Source: Massilia sp. Bi118
GTDB taxonomy: Bacteria > Pseudomonadota > Gammaproteobacteria > Burkholderiales > Burkholderiaceae_D
NCBI RefSeq assembly: GCF_918697865.1
Contig: NZ_CAKKMV010000001.1
Coordinates: 310,001 to 374,000 of the forward strand
DNA: 64,000 nucleotides
Direction of reading: 5' to 3'
The first letter of the stretch is position 1; each line of letters begins with the position of its first letter. This document shows, in pieces, positions 1-8,319 of this stretch. The position numbers and the translations under genes are program-made. Under the pieces are notes generated by a model that saw only the letters and a program-made list of their open reading frames with translations, ran no database searches and was not told the DNA's origin.

Positions 1-23
1 CGGACCCGGAATAAAGGAGCAAC

Positions 24-1148
24 GTGCACGACCAGGCAATCTACCGCTGTATCAACGAGGCTTGCGGCCGGCCCACGCCGCGGCCCGTGCATTACTGTCC
101 CTGGTGCGGGACAGCGCAGCTGCGCGCGGGTGCGCAGGGCATGCCGGCCGGCGCGGACGTGACGGCATCGCCGGCGTCCGCTGCGGCCGTCGCGGCGGCG
201 GCCGGTGCGAGTGCGGCCGCCGCGCTGTCCGGCTGGTCGGATGCGCCGCCGGAGCTGCCGTCCGCAGGCGCCGGCGCTGCATCGCCGCCGCCTGAGACGC
301 CACGTCCGAACGCGGCACCGCTGTCCACGTCCGCGCCCCCGAGCGCAAGCGCTTTCGGTCGCAGCGGCAAGCCCGGCGCGGGCAGCCCGCCGCCTCCGCC
401 ACCGCCACTGCCACCGCCGCCGCCACGCCAGGAAGTCCCGCGCCCGCCGCTGGCCGCGCACCCGCCCAGGCGCTCGCCGATCCGCCTGCGCTGGTGGATC
501 CTGGCCCTGGTCGCGTTATGGGGCCTGTGGCTGGTGGCCAAGCCCTCGACCAGGAAGATCGAGCGCCAGATCGACGCCGCGATCGCCCTGGCGCGCGAAT
601 GCAAGGGCAGCGAGGCCCAGGCCGACCTGATCGCGCTGCGCAAGACGCGCGCCACGGCGGAGCAGCTGCAGCGCCTGCAGCAGGCGCTCAACGACGAAGC
701 CGCCAAATGCACGAAGCGCCGCCAGCGCGGCAAGGCCTGGAGCGACGCCAGCAACGCGGTCGAGGCGGCGCTGGCGGCGGCCAGCTGGGACAAGGCCAGG
801 ACCCGCCTGCAAGCCTTCACCAAACGCTGGGGCGAGGACGAGGACACGGCCGCGATGAAGGAGCGGATCGAGGCCGCGCGGCGCGACGCCGCGCATCCGC
901 TGGCGGTGCCGCGCAACGCGGTCGGTTCCTCGGGTCGCGGCGCGACCGGCTCCGGCGGCGGCCGGTCGTCGCAGGAAACGGCCCAGTCCGCGTACAACCT
1001 GATCCAGAGCGCGGAACGCGACCTGGCAAACGGGAATTACGGCGCCGCCGTCGACAAGATGACGCTGTGCCTGACCATGGTCGATGCCGGCAACCGCGAG
1101 TGCCGCGCGCTGAAGACCCAGGCCGAGCAGCAGGCAAAGTTCCAGTAA
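24..1148 (+). CDS. Zinc-ribbon, proline-rich single-pass membrane protein of unknown function
   Basis: I do not recognise a named family. The N-terminus has a zinc-ribbon-like pattern, C9-x4-C14-x10-C25-x2-C28. An Ala/Pro-rich linker with a long proline run follows (about residues 40-150). One hydrophobic segment (about 153-171, WWILALVALWGLWLV) comes next, then a charged, alanine-rich, probably helical or TPR-like C-terminal region that ends in a Gly-rich stretch and a short ANGNYGAAVDKMTLCL repeat-like segment. The start is GTG at 24, preceded by AAGGAGC at a suitable distance. The zinc-ribbon-linker-membrane layout resembles zinc-ribbon sensor or scaffold proteins, but no function can be assigned. 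It lies 18 bases upstream of a small lipoprotein gene on the same strand, so the two are probably cotranscribed. Confidence 0.7.
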   Translation: MHDQAIYRCINEACGRPTPRPVHYCPWCGTAQLRAGAQGMPAGADVTASPASAAAVAAAAGASAAAALSGWSDAPPELPSAGAGAASPPPETPRPNAAPLSTSAPPSASAFGRSGKPGAGSPPPPPPPLPPPPPRQEVPRPPLAAHPPRRSPIRLRWWILALVALWGLWLVAKPSTRKIERQIDAAIALARECKGSEAQADLIALRKTRATAEQLQRLQQALNDEAAKCTKRRQRGKAWSDASNAVEAALAAASWDKARTRLQAFTKRWGEDEDTAAMKERIEAARRDAAHPLAVPRNAVGSSGRGATGSGGGRSSQETAQSAYNLIQSAERDLANGNYGAAVDKMTLCLTMVDAGNRECRALKTQAEQQAKFQ

Positions 1149-1166
1149 CCGGAGAGGGGGTGCATC

Positions 1167-1466
1167 ATGAATCGCATATCGGCTATCGCTTTATTGTCCG
1201 CCGCCTTGCTGGCCGGCTGCAACCAGTCGCCCGCCGACGGCATGGGCCCGGCGCAGAAAGCCGGCAAGGTCGTCGACGAGGCCGGCGCCAGGGTGCAGAC
1301 GGCGGTCCAGGACCAGGTGGTCAAGGCCGATGCCGCCGCCGAGCGGGCGCGGGAGAAGGCGAAGGAAGCGGCGGCGCAGGCCAGGGACAACCTGGACCGG
1401 GCGACTGCGAAGGTGGGGGAGAAGGTGGAGCAGGCGGGCGAGAAGATGCAGGAGGCTGCGCGCTGA
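1167..1466 (+). CDS. Small Ala/Lys-rich lipoprotein with LEA-like coiled coil
   Basis: This 99-residue protein starts with a lipoprotein signal peptide: MNRISAIALLSAALLAGC, with lipobox LLAGC and Cys18 as the predicted acylation site. The mature part is almost entirely charged and alanine-rich (AAERAREKAKEAAAQARDNL and similar), a pattern typical of amphipathic LEA-like or coiled-coil helices. It is predicted to sit on a membrane facing the periplasm. A strong GAGAGGGGG Shine-Dalgarno precedes the ATG. The short distance to the upstream zinc-ribbon membrane protein suggests a two-gene operon. The function is unknown; an envelope-stress or periplasmic-spacer role is only a guess. Confidence 0.75.
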   Translation: MNRISAIALLSAALLAGCNQSPADGMGPAQKAGKVVDEAGARVQTAVQDQVVKADAAAERAREKAKEAAAQARDNLDRATAKVGEKVEQAGEKMQEAAR

Positions 1467-1481
1467 GGCCGCCGCGGGCGA

Positions 1482-3551
1482 TTACGAAACCGCCCTTAAC
1501 TCCTGCCAGTTCCCCTGCACCACCGACAGCTCCACGCTGCCCGCCCGCCACGCAGCCTCGATATCCTGCTCGATCTCTTCCATGCTCATGCGGGTATCGC
1601 CGGCAAAGCCCTGCACGCCGTAGGCGCGGTTGCGGCCGTGGCCCTTGGCGAGGTAGAGCGCCATGTCGACCAGGTTGACGGCGCGTTCCCAGGACATCGA
1701 CTTGCCGCCCGGTGCCAGCGGGAAGGGCGCGAAGCCGATCGAGACGTTCACCGACAGTTTGGTGCCCTGGTAGTCGATGCTGCGGGCCGGGATGCCGCTC
1801 AGCAGGCGGCGCGCGACGTCGTCCAGGCTGCTGCGCGGCACCGACGGCAGGAAGGCCAGGAATTCCTCGCCGCCCCAGCGCACGATCATGTCGGTCTCGC
1901 GCAGGATCTCGCGCAGGGCGTCGGAGATTTCGCGCAGCACCGCATCGCCGGCGCCGTGGCCGTAGGTGTCGTTGATGTGCTTGAAGTGATCGACGTCCAG
2001 CAGGTAGAGGGCGCTGACCATTTCCTCGTTCGCGTCCTTGCCGGCGCCGCGCTGCGCGATCTCCTGGTGGCCGCGCATGAATTCCTGGAAGTGGCGGCGG
2101 TTGTACAGGGCGGTCAGCGGGTCGCGCGCGCTCTGCTGCTTGAGCTCCAGGTTTTTTTCCTCGAGCTGGGCATTCGCCTGGCGCACTTTGCGGTACAGGA
2201 AGTAGACGATCACCGCGGACAGCGCGAACACCAGCGCCAGCAGCCACCAGACGCGCTGCTGCAGGCGGCGGTTGTCGATCTCGGTGCTCTTGACCTGGTT
2301 TTCCTGGCGCAGCAGCTCGATCTGGCGCTGGCGCTTGTCGGCTTCGTATTTTTCCTGCAGCTCGACCATCGCCTTCTGGCGGCGCTTCTCGAACAGTTCG
2401 TTCGACAGCGTGCGTTCGCGGTGGTAGGCCTGCACGGCGCCCGCCAGGTCGCCTGCACGTTCGAGCGCATCGCCGTATTCGGTCAGGACAATCTGAAGAT
2501 CCGGCATGTGGCCGGACTTCTCGTACCACGCCATGCCTTCCTCGATGGACATTTTGCCTTCCGCCAGCCGTCCCATCGCCAGGTAAGCCTGGCCGATGTT
2601 GACGCGCGCGGTGGCCATGGTCGGTTCGTTCTTGATGCGGCGCGACTGTTCCAGCGCCTGCTGGGCAGATGCCAGGGCATTCTTGTAATCGCGCTGCTTC
2701 AGGTAGAAGTCGGACAGGTTGACGTAAGTCGTGGCGATCATCGAGTCGGCATTGGCCCTGCGCGACAGTTCGAGCGCCGCCTGCAGGGCATTGAGGCCGC
2801 GCTGGACATGGCCGGAATCGATTGCCACGCCGTAATCCGTGGTCTTCAGGATGGCCAGGCGGCCCGGCGAATCCAGTTGCTCCGCCGCGCGGTAGGCTTC
2901 GTCCAGTGTTTCGAAGGCCTTGGCATGCTCGCGCATCTGGTTGTACAGGTAGGCCAGCGAATTCAGCGCCATGACGGTGTACAGCGGATTGCCGCTCTGG
3001 CGCGCCAGCGTGGCGGCTGCCTGCATCTTGCTTAGAGCGGTCGGGAAATTGCCATCCTCGGCGTACGACTCGCCCGACGAGATGGTGGCGCGCAGCCGCA
3101 AGTCGAGGTCCGGGCTGGACGCCGCCAGCTTTTCGGCCTCCCACACCAGTTGGTGCGATTGGCCCATCTCGTTGATGGCGAACAGGGCATAGGCTTTCGC
3201 CAGCAAGGCTTTCGCGATCGCGCGCTGGTCGCCGCTCTGGCGCGCCAGTGCCAGCGCTTGCTCGCACAAAGGCATGGCCCGGTCGTTGTCACCCACCCGG
3301 TAGTGGGCAATGCAGGACAGGCTGAGGAATTCCGCGTACTCCGCGGCAGGCGCTCCCTTTTCCTTGGGCGCCAGCTCATGCAGCATCGTCAACCCGCGTT
3401 GCGGATTGATGCGAATGGTTTCCTGCACCTCGGTCAGGCGTTGGGGAAGCAGCCCTGGATCGGCGGCAACGGTGCCTGACGCGCACAAAAGCGCGAACAG
3501 CAGCTTGATGCTGCGCCGGTGGTGCGATCCGCGTTTCAGGCCTGCCAACAT
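1482..3551 (-). CDS. TPR-repeat membrane diguanylate cyclase (GGDEF)
   Basis: Predicted to make cyclic di-GMP from two GTP. A signal peptide (about residues 1-30) is followed by periplasmic TPR-like helical repeats (about 60-370), a coiled coil (385-432), one transmembrane helix (434-453, WWLLALVFALSAVIVYFLY) and a cytoplasmic GGDEF domain (about 475-650). The active-site loop reads RWGGEEF (GGEEF at 560-564), so catalysis should be intact. RETD at 551-554 sits five residues before it and matches the RxxD inhibitory site for product feedback. The TPR sensor outside and the cyclase inside suggest that a periplasmic protein or peptide signal controls c-di-GMP. The gene faces the small lipoprotein gene convergently; no partner phosphodiesterase is adjacent. 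Confidence 0.92.
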   Translation of the reverse strand: MLAGLKRGSHHRRSIKLLFALLCASGTVAADPGLLPQRLTEVQETIRINPQRGLTMLHELAPKEKGAPAAEYAEFLSLSCIAHYRVGDNDRAMPLCEQALALARQSGDQRAIAKALLAKAYALFAINEMGQSHQLVWEAEKLAASSPDLDLRLRATISSGESYAEDGNFPTALSKMQAAATLARQSGNPLYTVMALNSLAYLYNQMREHAKAFETLDEAYRAAEQLDSPGRLAILKTTDYGVAIDSGHVQRGLNALQAALELSRRANADSMIATTYVNLSDFYLKQRDYKNALASAQQALEQSRRIKNEPTMATARVNIGQAYLAMGRLAEGKMSIEEGMAWYEKSGHMPDLQIVLTEYGDALERAGDLAGAVQAYHRERTLSNELFEKRRQKAMVELQEKYEADKRQRQIELLRQENQVKSTEIDNRRLQQRVWWLLALVFALSAVIVYFLYRKVRQANAQLEEKNLELKQQSARDPLTALYNRRHFQEFMRGHQEIAQRGAGKDANEEMVSALYLLDVDHFKHINDTYGHGAGDAVLREISDALREILRETDMIVRWGGEEFLAFLPSVPRSSLDDVARRLLSGIPARSIDYQGTKLSVNVSIGFAPFPLAPGGKSMSWERAVNLVDMALYLAKGHGRNRAYGVQGFAGDTRMSMEEIEQDIEAAWRAGSVELSVVQGNWQELRAVS

Positions 3552-3722
3552 AGTTCCCCAGGGACGTGTCGATTGCGTCCCACTCGGGACTCAACCAACC
3601 ATTGTACGCCGGTTGCTACAAAGAAATACAAATTTCGCCCACTATATGCGAAAAAGATACAGAGGTATTCCTATGCCTTATAAGTTGTATATACAGGTAC
3701 TATGCGATGCGTGTTCAATTGC

Positions 3723-5519
3723 TCAGGCGGCAAGCTGCTGCAGCAGATAAAGCCGCTGGTACAGCCCGCCTTCGATGCGCATCAACGCCTCATGGCTGCC
3801 GGCCTCGCTGATGCGGCCGTGGTTCAGCACGACGATGCGGTCGGCGTCGCGGATGGTCGACAGGCGGTGCGCGATCGCGATCACCGTCACCTTGCCGCGC
3901 AGCCCGACCACGGCCTGCTGCACGATCTGCTCGGTCGCGCTGTCGATGCGGGAGGTCGCTTCGTCCAGCAGCAGGATGCGCGGCTTGCCGGCCAGCGCGC
4001 GGGCGATCGCGATCAGCTGCTTCTGGCCGGACGACAGGCGCGAGCCGCCTTCGCCCAGCGGCGTGTCGTAGCCCTGTTCCAGCGCGGCAATGAAATCGTG
4101 GGCATGGGCCGCGCGCGCCGCCGCTTCGATGGCCTCTTGCGGCAGGCCGCGTCCCATGTCGATGTTCTCGCGCGCCGACGCCGCCAGCAGGAAGGGATCC
4201 TGCGGCACCAGGCCGACCTCGTTGCGGAAACGCTCGTTGGCGATGCCGGCCAGCGGCTCGCCGTGGATCTCGATGCTGCCTTCCTTGACGGGGTAGTAAC
4301 GCAGCAGCAGCGACAGCAGGGTCGACTTGCCGCTGCCGGTGTGGCCGACGATGCCGAAGAAGGCGCCCTGCGGAATCTCCAGCGACAGGCGGTGCAGCAC
4401 GGTGACGCCATCGACGTAGCCGAAGCTCAGGTCGCGCACCCGCACCGCCGGCGCGCCTTCGACCTGGTTCGCCGGCGTATCCGCCGGGCGGCCGCCGCTG
4501 CCGCTGCGCATGCCGTGTTCGGGCGCGCTGGTTTCATCCAGCAGGTGCGCCACGCGCGCGGTCGCGACCACCGCCTGCTGCAGGCCGCTGAACTGCATCG
4601 TGATCTGGATGAGCGGCTCGACCACCCGCGCGATATAGCTGATGAAGGCGTACAGCACCCCGACCTCGACCGCGCCCATGCTCTGGCGGCCGAAGCTGAA
4701 GATCACCACCGCCAGCAGGATCACGTTGAGGAAGTCGAGGGCGGGACGCAGCAGGAAGGCGTTCGCGCGCAGCTCGGCCACGCGCGCCGTGTAATGCTGG
4801 TCGTTGGTGGCGGCGAAGCGCTGGCCGAAGCGGTGCTGTGCATTGTTCGCCTGCAGCACGCTCATGCCGCCTATCGATTCCGCCATCTGGGCGTTGATGT
4901 CGCTGCGCAGGGCGCGGGCGCGCGTGACGGCCGGCGCAGAGAGACGCTGGTAGAGCCAGATGATGCCGAGCACCGCCGGCAGCAGGGCCAGCACGATCAG
5001 CATCAGATGCCAGTCCAGCCAGGCCATCGCAATCGAGGTCCCGACCAGCACGATGGTGGAGTCGAGGATCACGAACAGCACCTGGATGTACAGGGTCTTG
5101 ACGGCCTCGGTGTCGTTGGTGACGCGGCTCACCAGCTGGCCGGTGATGGCGCGGTCGAAGAAGGCCATCGGCAGGCGCAGCACGTGGCCATATACCCACT
5201 CGCGCAGCCGCTGCACCGAGCGCATCGCCAGGCCGGACAGGCGCACCAGCTGCAGGAAACGCAGCCAGGACGCGGCCCAGCCGGTGAGCAGCACGCCGCC
5301 CAGCAGGATGCCCATGCGGGTCCAGTCCAGGTGATGCGGCAGCAGGTGCTCGTCGATCAGCTTCTTGCCGAGCAGCGGGCCGAGGACTTCGAGACCGGCG
5401 GCCAGGATCAGCCAGCCGGTGGCCCAGCCCAGGTGGGCGCGGTCCGGATGCGCGGCGCGGCGCAGCAGGCCGGCCGCCTGCCTGGCCTGGGCCGGCGTGG
5501 TTTTTTCTTTAGACTGCAT
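3723..5519 (-). CDS. mdlB: Heterodimeric ABC exporter subunit, MdlB-like
   Basis: A half-transporter with an N-terminal six-helix ABC exporter membrane domain (about residues 30-320) and a C-terminal ATPase. Walker A is GHTGSGKST, the signature is LSSGQKQ (a departure from LSGGQ) and Walker B is ILLLDEATS with the catalytic Glu. The membrane-domain stretch VGVLYAFISYIARVVEPLI closely resembles E. coli MdlB (SmdB). The start was set at ATG 5519 (MQSKEKTTP...). This overlaps the end of the upstream partner gene by 11 bases, as expected for translational coupling. A longer frame upstream to 5618 would lie inside the partner gene and is unlikely. The complex probably exports a drug or lipid-like compound; the substrate is unknown. 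Confidence 0.9.
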   Translation of the reverse strand: MQSKEKTTPAQARQAAGLLRRAAHPDRAHLGWATGWLILAAGLEVLGPLLGKKLIDEHLLPHHLDWTRMGILLGGVLLTGWAASWLRFLQLVRLSGLAMRSVQRLREWVYGHVLRLPMAFFDRAITGQLVSRVTNDTEAVKTLYIQVLFVILDSTIVLVGTSIAMAWLDWHLMLIVLALLPAVLGIIWLYQRLSAPAVTRARALRSDINAQMAESIGGMSVLQANNAQHRFGQRFAATNDQHYTARVAELRANAFLLRPALDFLNVILLAVVIFSFGRQSMGAVEVGVLYAFISYIARVVEPLIQITMQFSGLQQAVVATARVAHLLDETSAPEHGMRSGSGGRPADTPANQVEGAPAVRVRDLSFGYVDGVTVLHRLSLEIPQGAFFGIVGHTGSGKSTLLSLLLRYYPVKEGSIEIHGEPLAGIANERFRNEVGLVPQDPFLLAASARENIDMGRGLPQEAIEAAARAAHAHDFIAALEQGYDTPLGEGGSRLSSGQKQLIAIARALAGKPRILLLDEATSRIDSATEQIVQQAVVGLRGKVTVIAIAHRLSTIRDADRIVVLNHGRISEAGSHEALMRIEGGLYQRLYLLQQLAA

Positions 5520-7260
5520 CGAGGCTGGCCTCCAGTTGTTGATAGCGCCACTGGCTGGCATACCAGCCGTCCAGCGCCAGCAGCGCTTCGTGGCTGCCCG
5601 ATTCGGCGATGCGGCCATCCTTCAGCACGATGATGAGATCGGCCTTGACCACGGCCGACAGGCGATGGCTCGCAATGACCGCGGACAGCTCGGGACGCGA
5701 GGCGCGCAGCTCGTCGAGGTGCTCGAGGATGCGGGTTTCGGTGCCGGTGTCGACCGCGGATAAAGCGTCGTCGAGCAGCAGCAGCGGGCTTTGCGCCAGC
5801 AGCGAGCGCGCGATCGCCACGCGCTGGCGCTGGCCGCCGGACAGGGTGATGCCCTTTTCGCCGACCGGGGTGTCGTAGCCGTTCGGGAAGCGCAGGATGT
5901 CGTCGTGGATGTCGGCCATGCGCGCCGCGTGCTCGATCTCCTCGCGCGAGGCGCCGGGCTTGCCGAGGGCGATGTTTTCGGCAATCGAGGCCGAGAACAG
6001 GAAGGACTCCTGCGGCACCCAGCTGATCCCGGCGCGCAGCGTGGCCAGGGTGTATTCGTCGAGGGCGTGGCCGCCCCAGCTGACGCGCCCGTGCTGCGGC
6101 TCGGCCTGGCGCAGAAGAACGCGCAGCAGGGTCGACTTGCCGGCGCCGGTGGGGCCGACCAGGCCCAGGGTCTGGCCGGGTTCCAGGCGCACCGATACCT
6201 GCTTCAGCGCCGGGATATCCTGGCCGGTGTAGGCGAAGCTCAGGTCCTGCAGCACCAGCGGTCCGCGCTGCAGTTGCGCGATGGTGCCATGGTCGTCGAT
6301 CGTGAGCGGCGCCTCCAGCAGCGGCTCCAGGCGCGCCAGCGCGGCGCGTCCGCGTTCGATCAGGGACAGCACCCAGCCGGCCGCGAACATCGGCCAGATC
6401 AGCTGCCCGAGATACATCGTGAAGCTGGTCAGCGAACCGATGGTGAGTTGGTTGTTCCACACCAGGTAGCCGCCCAGGCCGAGCGTGAGGCCGGTGGCGG
6501 CCGTGAGGGTCAGGCCGACCGCCGGCTCGTAGGCCGCTTCCCATTTCTGCGCCGTCAGGCTGGCGTCGGCGGCGCGCGCGGCCAGCTCGCCGAACTGCCT
6601 GGCGCTGCGCTGCTCCAGGCCGAGGGCGCGCAGGGTGCGCACGCCGGACAGGGTTTCCTGCACGTGGTCGTTGAGCGCCGAGAAACGCTTTAGCGAATCG
6701 CTGGACGCGGTGTGGATGTGGCTGGAGATGCGCCAGAAGGCCAGCGCCATCAGCGGGAAGGGCAGCAGGGCGATCAGGGTCAGGCGCCAGTCGACGCCGA
6801 GGAACATGATGCCGAGGACCATGACCAGGGTCAGGGTGCCGTCGAAGCCGGCCAGCATGGCTTCGCCGGCGGCCTGCTCGATGGCGTCGATGTCGTTGGT
6901 GGCAAGCGCCATCAGGTCGCCGGTGCGCTGGCGCTGGTAGAAGGCCGGGCCCTGGGCCGAAAGACGCGCATACAGGCGGGTGCGCAGCTCGACCCCGAGG
7001 CGGTAGGCGGCGGAATACAGGCGCAAGCGCCAGGCCACGCGCAGCACATAAATCGCCAGGCCCAGGCCGAGCAGCTGCAACAGCTGGAAAGTGAGGTCCT
7101 GGCCCTGCAGGCGGTGCGCCGCCAGGGCGTCGATGGTGGCGCCGACCTTGCGCGGCACCAGCACCGAGCACAGGGCGACGCCGAACAGCATCACCGCCGA
7201 CGACGCGTACGAACGCCAATGCCGGCGCACGAAGCCGCCGATCAGCCTAGCCAAACCCAT
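5509..7260 (-). CDS. mdlA: Heterodimeric ABC exporter subunit, MdlA-like
   Basis: The partner half-transporter of the downstream MdlB-like protein. It has six predicted membrane helices (about 15-300) followed by an ATPase with Walker A GPTGAGKST, signature LSGGQRQR and Walker B LLLLDDALSAVD. The residue after the Walker B Asp is Asp rather than the catalytic Glu. That is the known mark of the degenerate nucleotide site in heterodimeric exporters, and E. coli MdlA has the same DDALS motif. The two subunits therefore probably form one active and one degenerate ATP site. The gene comes first in the pair and overlaps mdlB by 11 bases. The 91 bases between it and the phasin gene hold its leader; no regulatory site was recognised there. 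Confidence 0.9.
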   Translation of the reverse strand: MGLARLIGGFVRRHWRSYASSAVMLFGVALCSVLVPRKVGATIDALAAHRLQGQDLTFQLLQLLGLGLAIYVLRVAWRLRLYSAAYRLGVELRTRLYARLSAQGPAFYQRQRTGDLMALATNDIDAIEQAAGEAMLAGFDGTLTLVMVLGIMFLGVDWRLTLIALLPFPLMALAFWRISSHIHTASSDSLKRFSALNDHVQETLSGVRTLRALGLEQRSARQFGELAARAADASLTAQKWEAAYEPAVGLTLTAATGLTLGLGGYLVWNNQLTIGSLTSFTMYLGQLIWPMFAAGWVLSLIERGRAALARLEPLLEAPLTIDDHGTIAQLQRGPLVLQDLSFAYTGQDIPALKQVSVRLEPGQTLGLVGPTGAGKSTLLRVLLRQAEPQHGRVSWGGHALDEYTLATLRAGISWVPQESFLFSASIAENIALGKPGASREEIEHAARMADIHDDILRFPNGYDTPVGEKGITLSGGQRQRVAIARSLLAQSPLLLLDDALSAVDTGTETRILEHLDELRASRPELSAVIASHRLSAVVKADLIIVLKDGRIAESGSHEALLALDGWYASQWRYQQLEASLDAV

Positions 7261-7351
7261 TGCGTGTCCTGTTCTTCGATCGTGTTGCGAGGACCGCTAA
7301 TGTACTATTTTTGCCAGGCGCCTGCAGACCGGCTGTGCTTCGAGCTGCGGC

Positions 7352-8143
7352 TCACTTCCTGCGCGAGGAGCGCGATGCCTTCGGCGGCGGCGCGATGACC
7401 GGCGCGATGCTTTCCGGCGGCGCTACCTGGGGCAGTTCGACCTGGCCTTCCGCCGCTTCCAGCGGCACGGTGGAAGCGATCGGATGCGCGGCGCTTGCCG
7501 GCTTCGGCGACACCTCGTTCAGGGCCTTCGCCAGCGTGGTCGGTTCGGCCGGGGGCGCATCGTCGGCGATGGCGGTCTCGATGGCGGCTTCGAATTGCGC
7601 GGTTTGCGCGTCAGCCTGTGCGCCGGCTTGTGCCGAGGCCGGGGCAGGCTCCGCGCGCGCCACGGTGCCGGCTTCGATCGCGGCTTCGGCATGCGCGGCC
7701 CCAATGTCCACGGCTGCGGCGGCGATCTCGCTGCCGATCGTGGCGGCGGCGTCGGTGGCAATCGAAGCCTGCTCGATCACCTGGGTGTAGCTGGTCGGGA
7801 CGTTGGCGGTGGGCGCGGGAGAGGCCAGCAGCGGGATGGATGCCGGCAGGGTGCGCACGCCGGCGGCGAGGCCGGCCAGTTCGCGGCCATACGAGAACAG
7901 GGCCTGCCACTGTCCCTGGGCGGCGGAGCCGAGGGAGAACAGGTCGCGCGGGTCGCGCACCTCGAGCAGCTGCCTGAAAGCGCCGGCGGCCTGCTCGACG
8001 GAGGCGCGCGAGGTGCGCACGTTCAGCGCGGCCAGCTGGCCGGCGCTGTCGAGTGCGCGGGTGGTGAAGGAGCGGAAGAAATCGAGCTGGGCTTCGAACT
8101 GTGCCTGGCGGACGGTGGACAACTGGTCGGAAAATTGAGTCAT
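7352..8143 (-). CDS. Phasin family protein with Ala/Pro-rich tail
   Basis: The N-terminal 110 residues (MTQFSDQLSTVRQAQFEAQL... through FFRSFTTRALDSAGQLAALN) match the phasin pattern of amphipathic helices that coat polyhydroxyalkanoate granules. The rest is a low-complexity Ala/Pro/Glu-rich tail ending in basic residues (PPKASRSSRRK), somewhat like PhaF-type phasins. The start was set at ATG 8143 because AAGGGAT precedes it; an in-frame ATG farther upstream lacks a ribosome site. The cytoplasmic protein should control granule size and number. It is divergent from the cytosine deaminase gene, and the AT-rich 177-bp gap must hold both promoters. No other PHA gene is visible in the window. Confidence 0.85.
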   Translation of the reverse strand: MTQFSDQLSTVRQAQFEAQLDFFRSFTTRALDSAGQLAALNVRTSRASVEQAAGAFRQLLEVRDPRDLFSLGSAAQGQWQALFSYGRELAGLAAGVRTLPASIPLLASPAPTANVPTSYTQVIEQASIATDAAATIGSEIAAAAVDIGAAHAEAAIEAGTVARAEPAPASAQAGAQADAQTAQFEAAIETAIADDAPPAEPTTLAKALNEVSPKPASAAHPIASTVPLEAAEGQVELPQVAPPESIAPVIAPPPKASRSSRRK

Positions 8144-8319
8144 CGGTATCCCTTTATATTCAGTTATGACGCACTGCAATAAGATCTAGTGTAAAGGCGT
8201 TCCCTAGCGTTTGAAAGTGATATTTGTGTTGTTTTTGCAAGGAAATCTTGCGATGCAGCATGAATTATTAATTTGCATCATTCGAAGTACAATAAGTCGT
8301 CCTCATCAGGAGAAACCGT

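Noticed and set aside
3672..3750. Short frame MPYKLYIQVLCDACSIAQ... upstream of the mdlB 3' end
   Set aside because: It overlaps the end of mdlB and has no convincing ribosome site or conserved feature.
5509..7260. Asp in place of the Walker B Glu in MdlA read as inactivation
   Set aside because: This is the normal degenerate site of heterodimeric exporters and is shared with E. coli MdlA.
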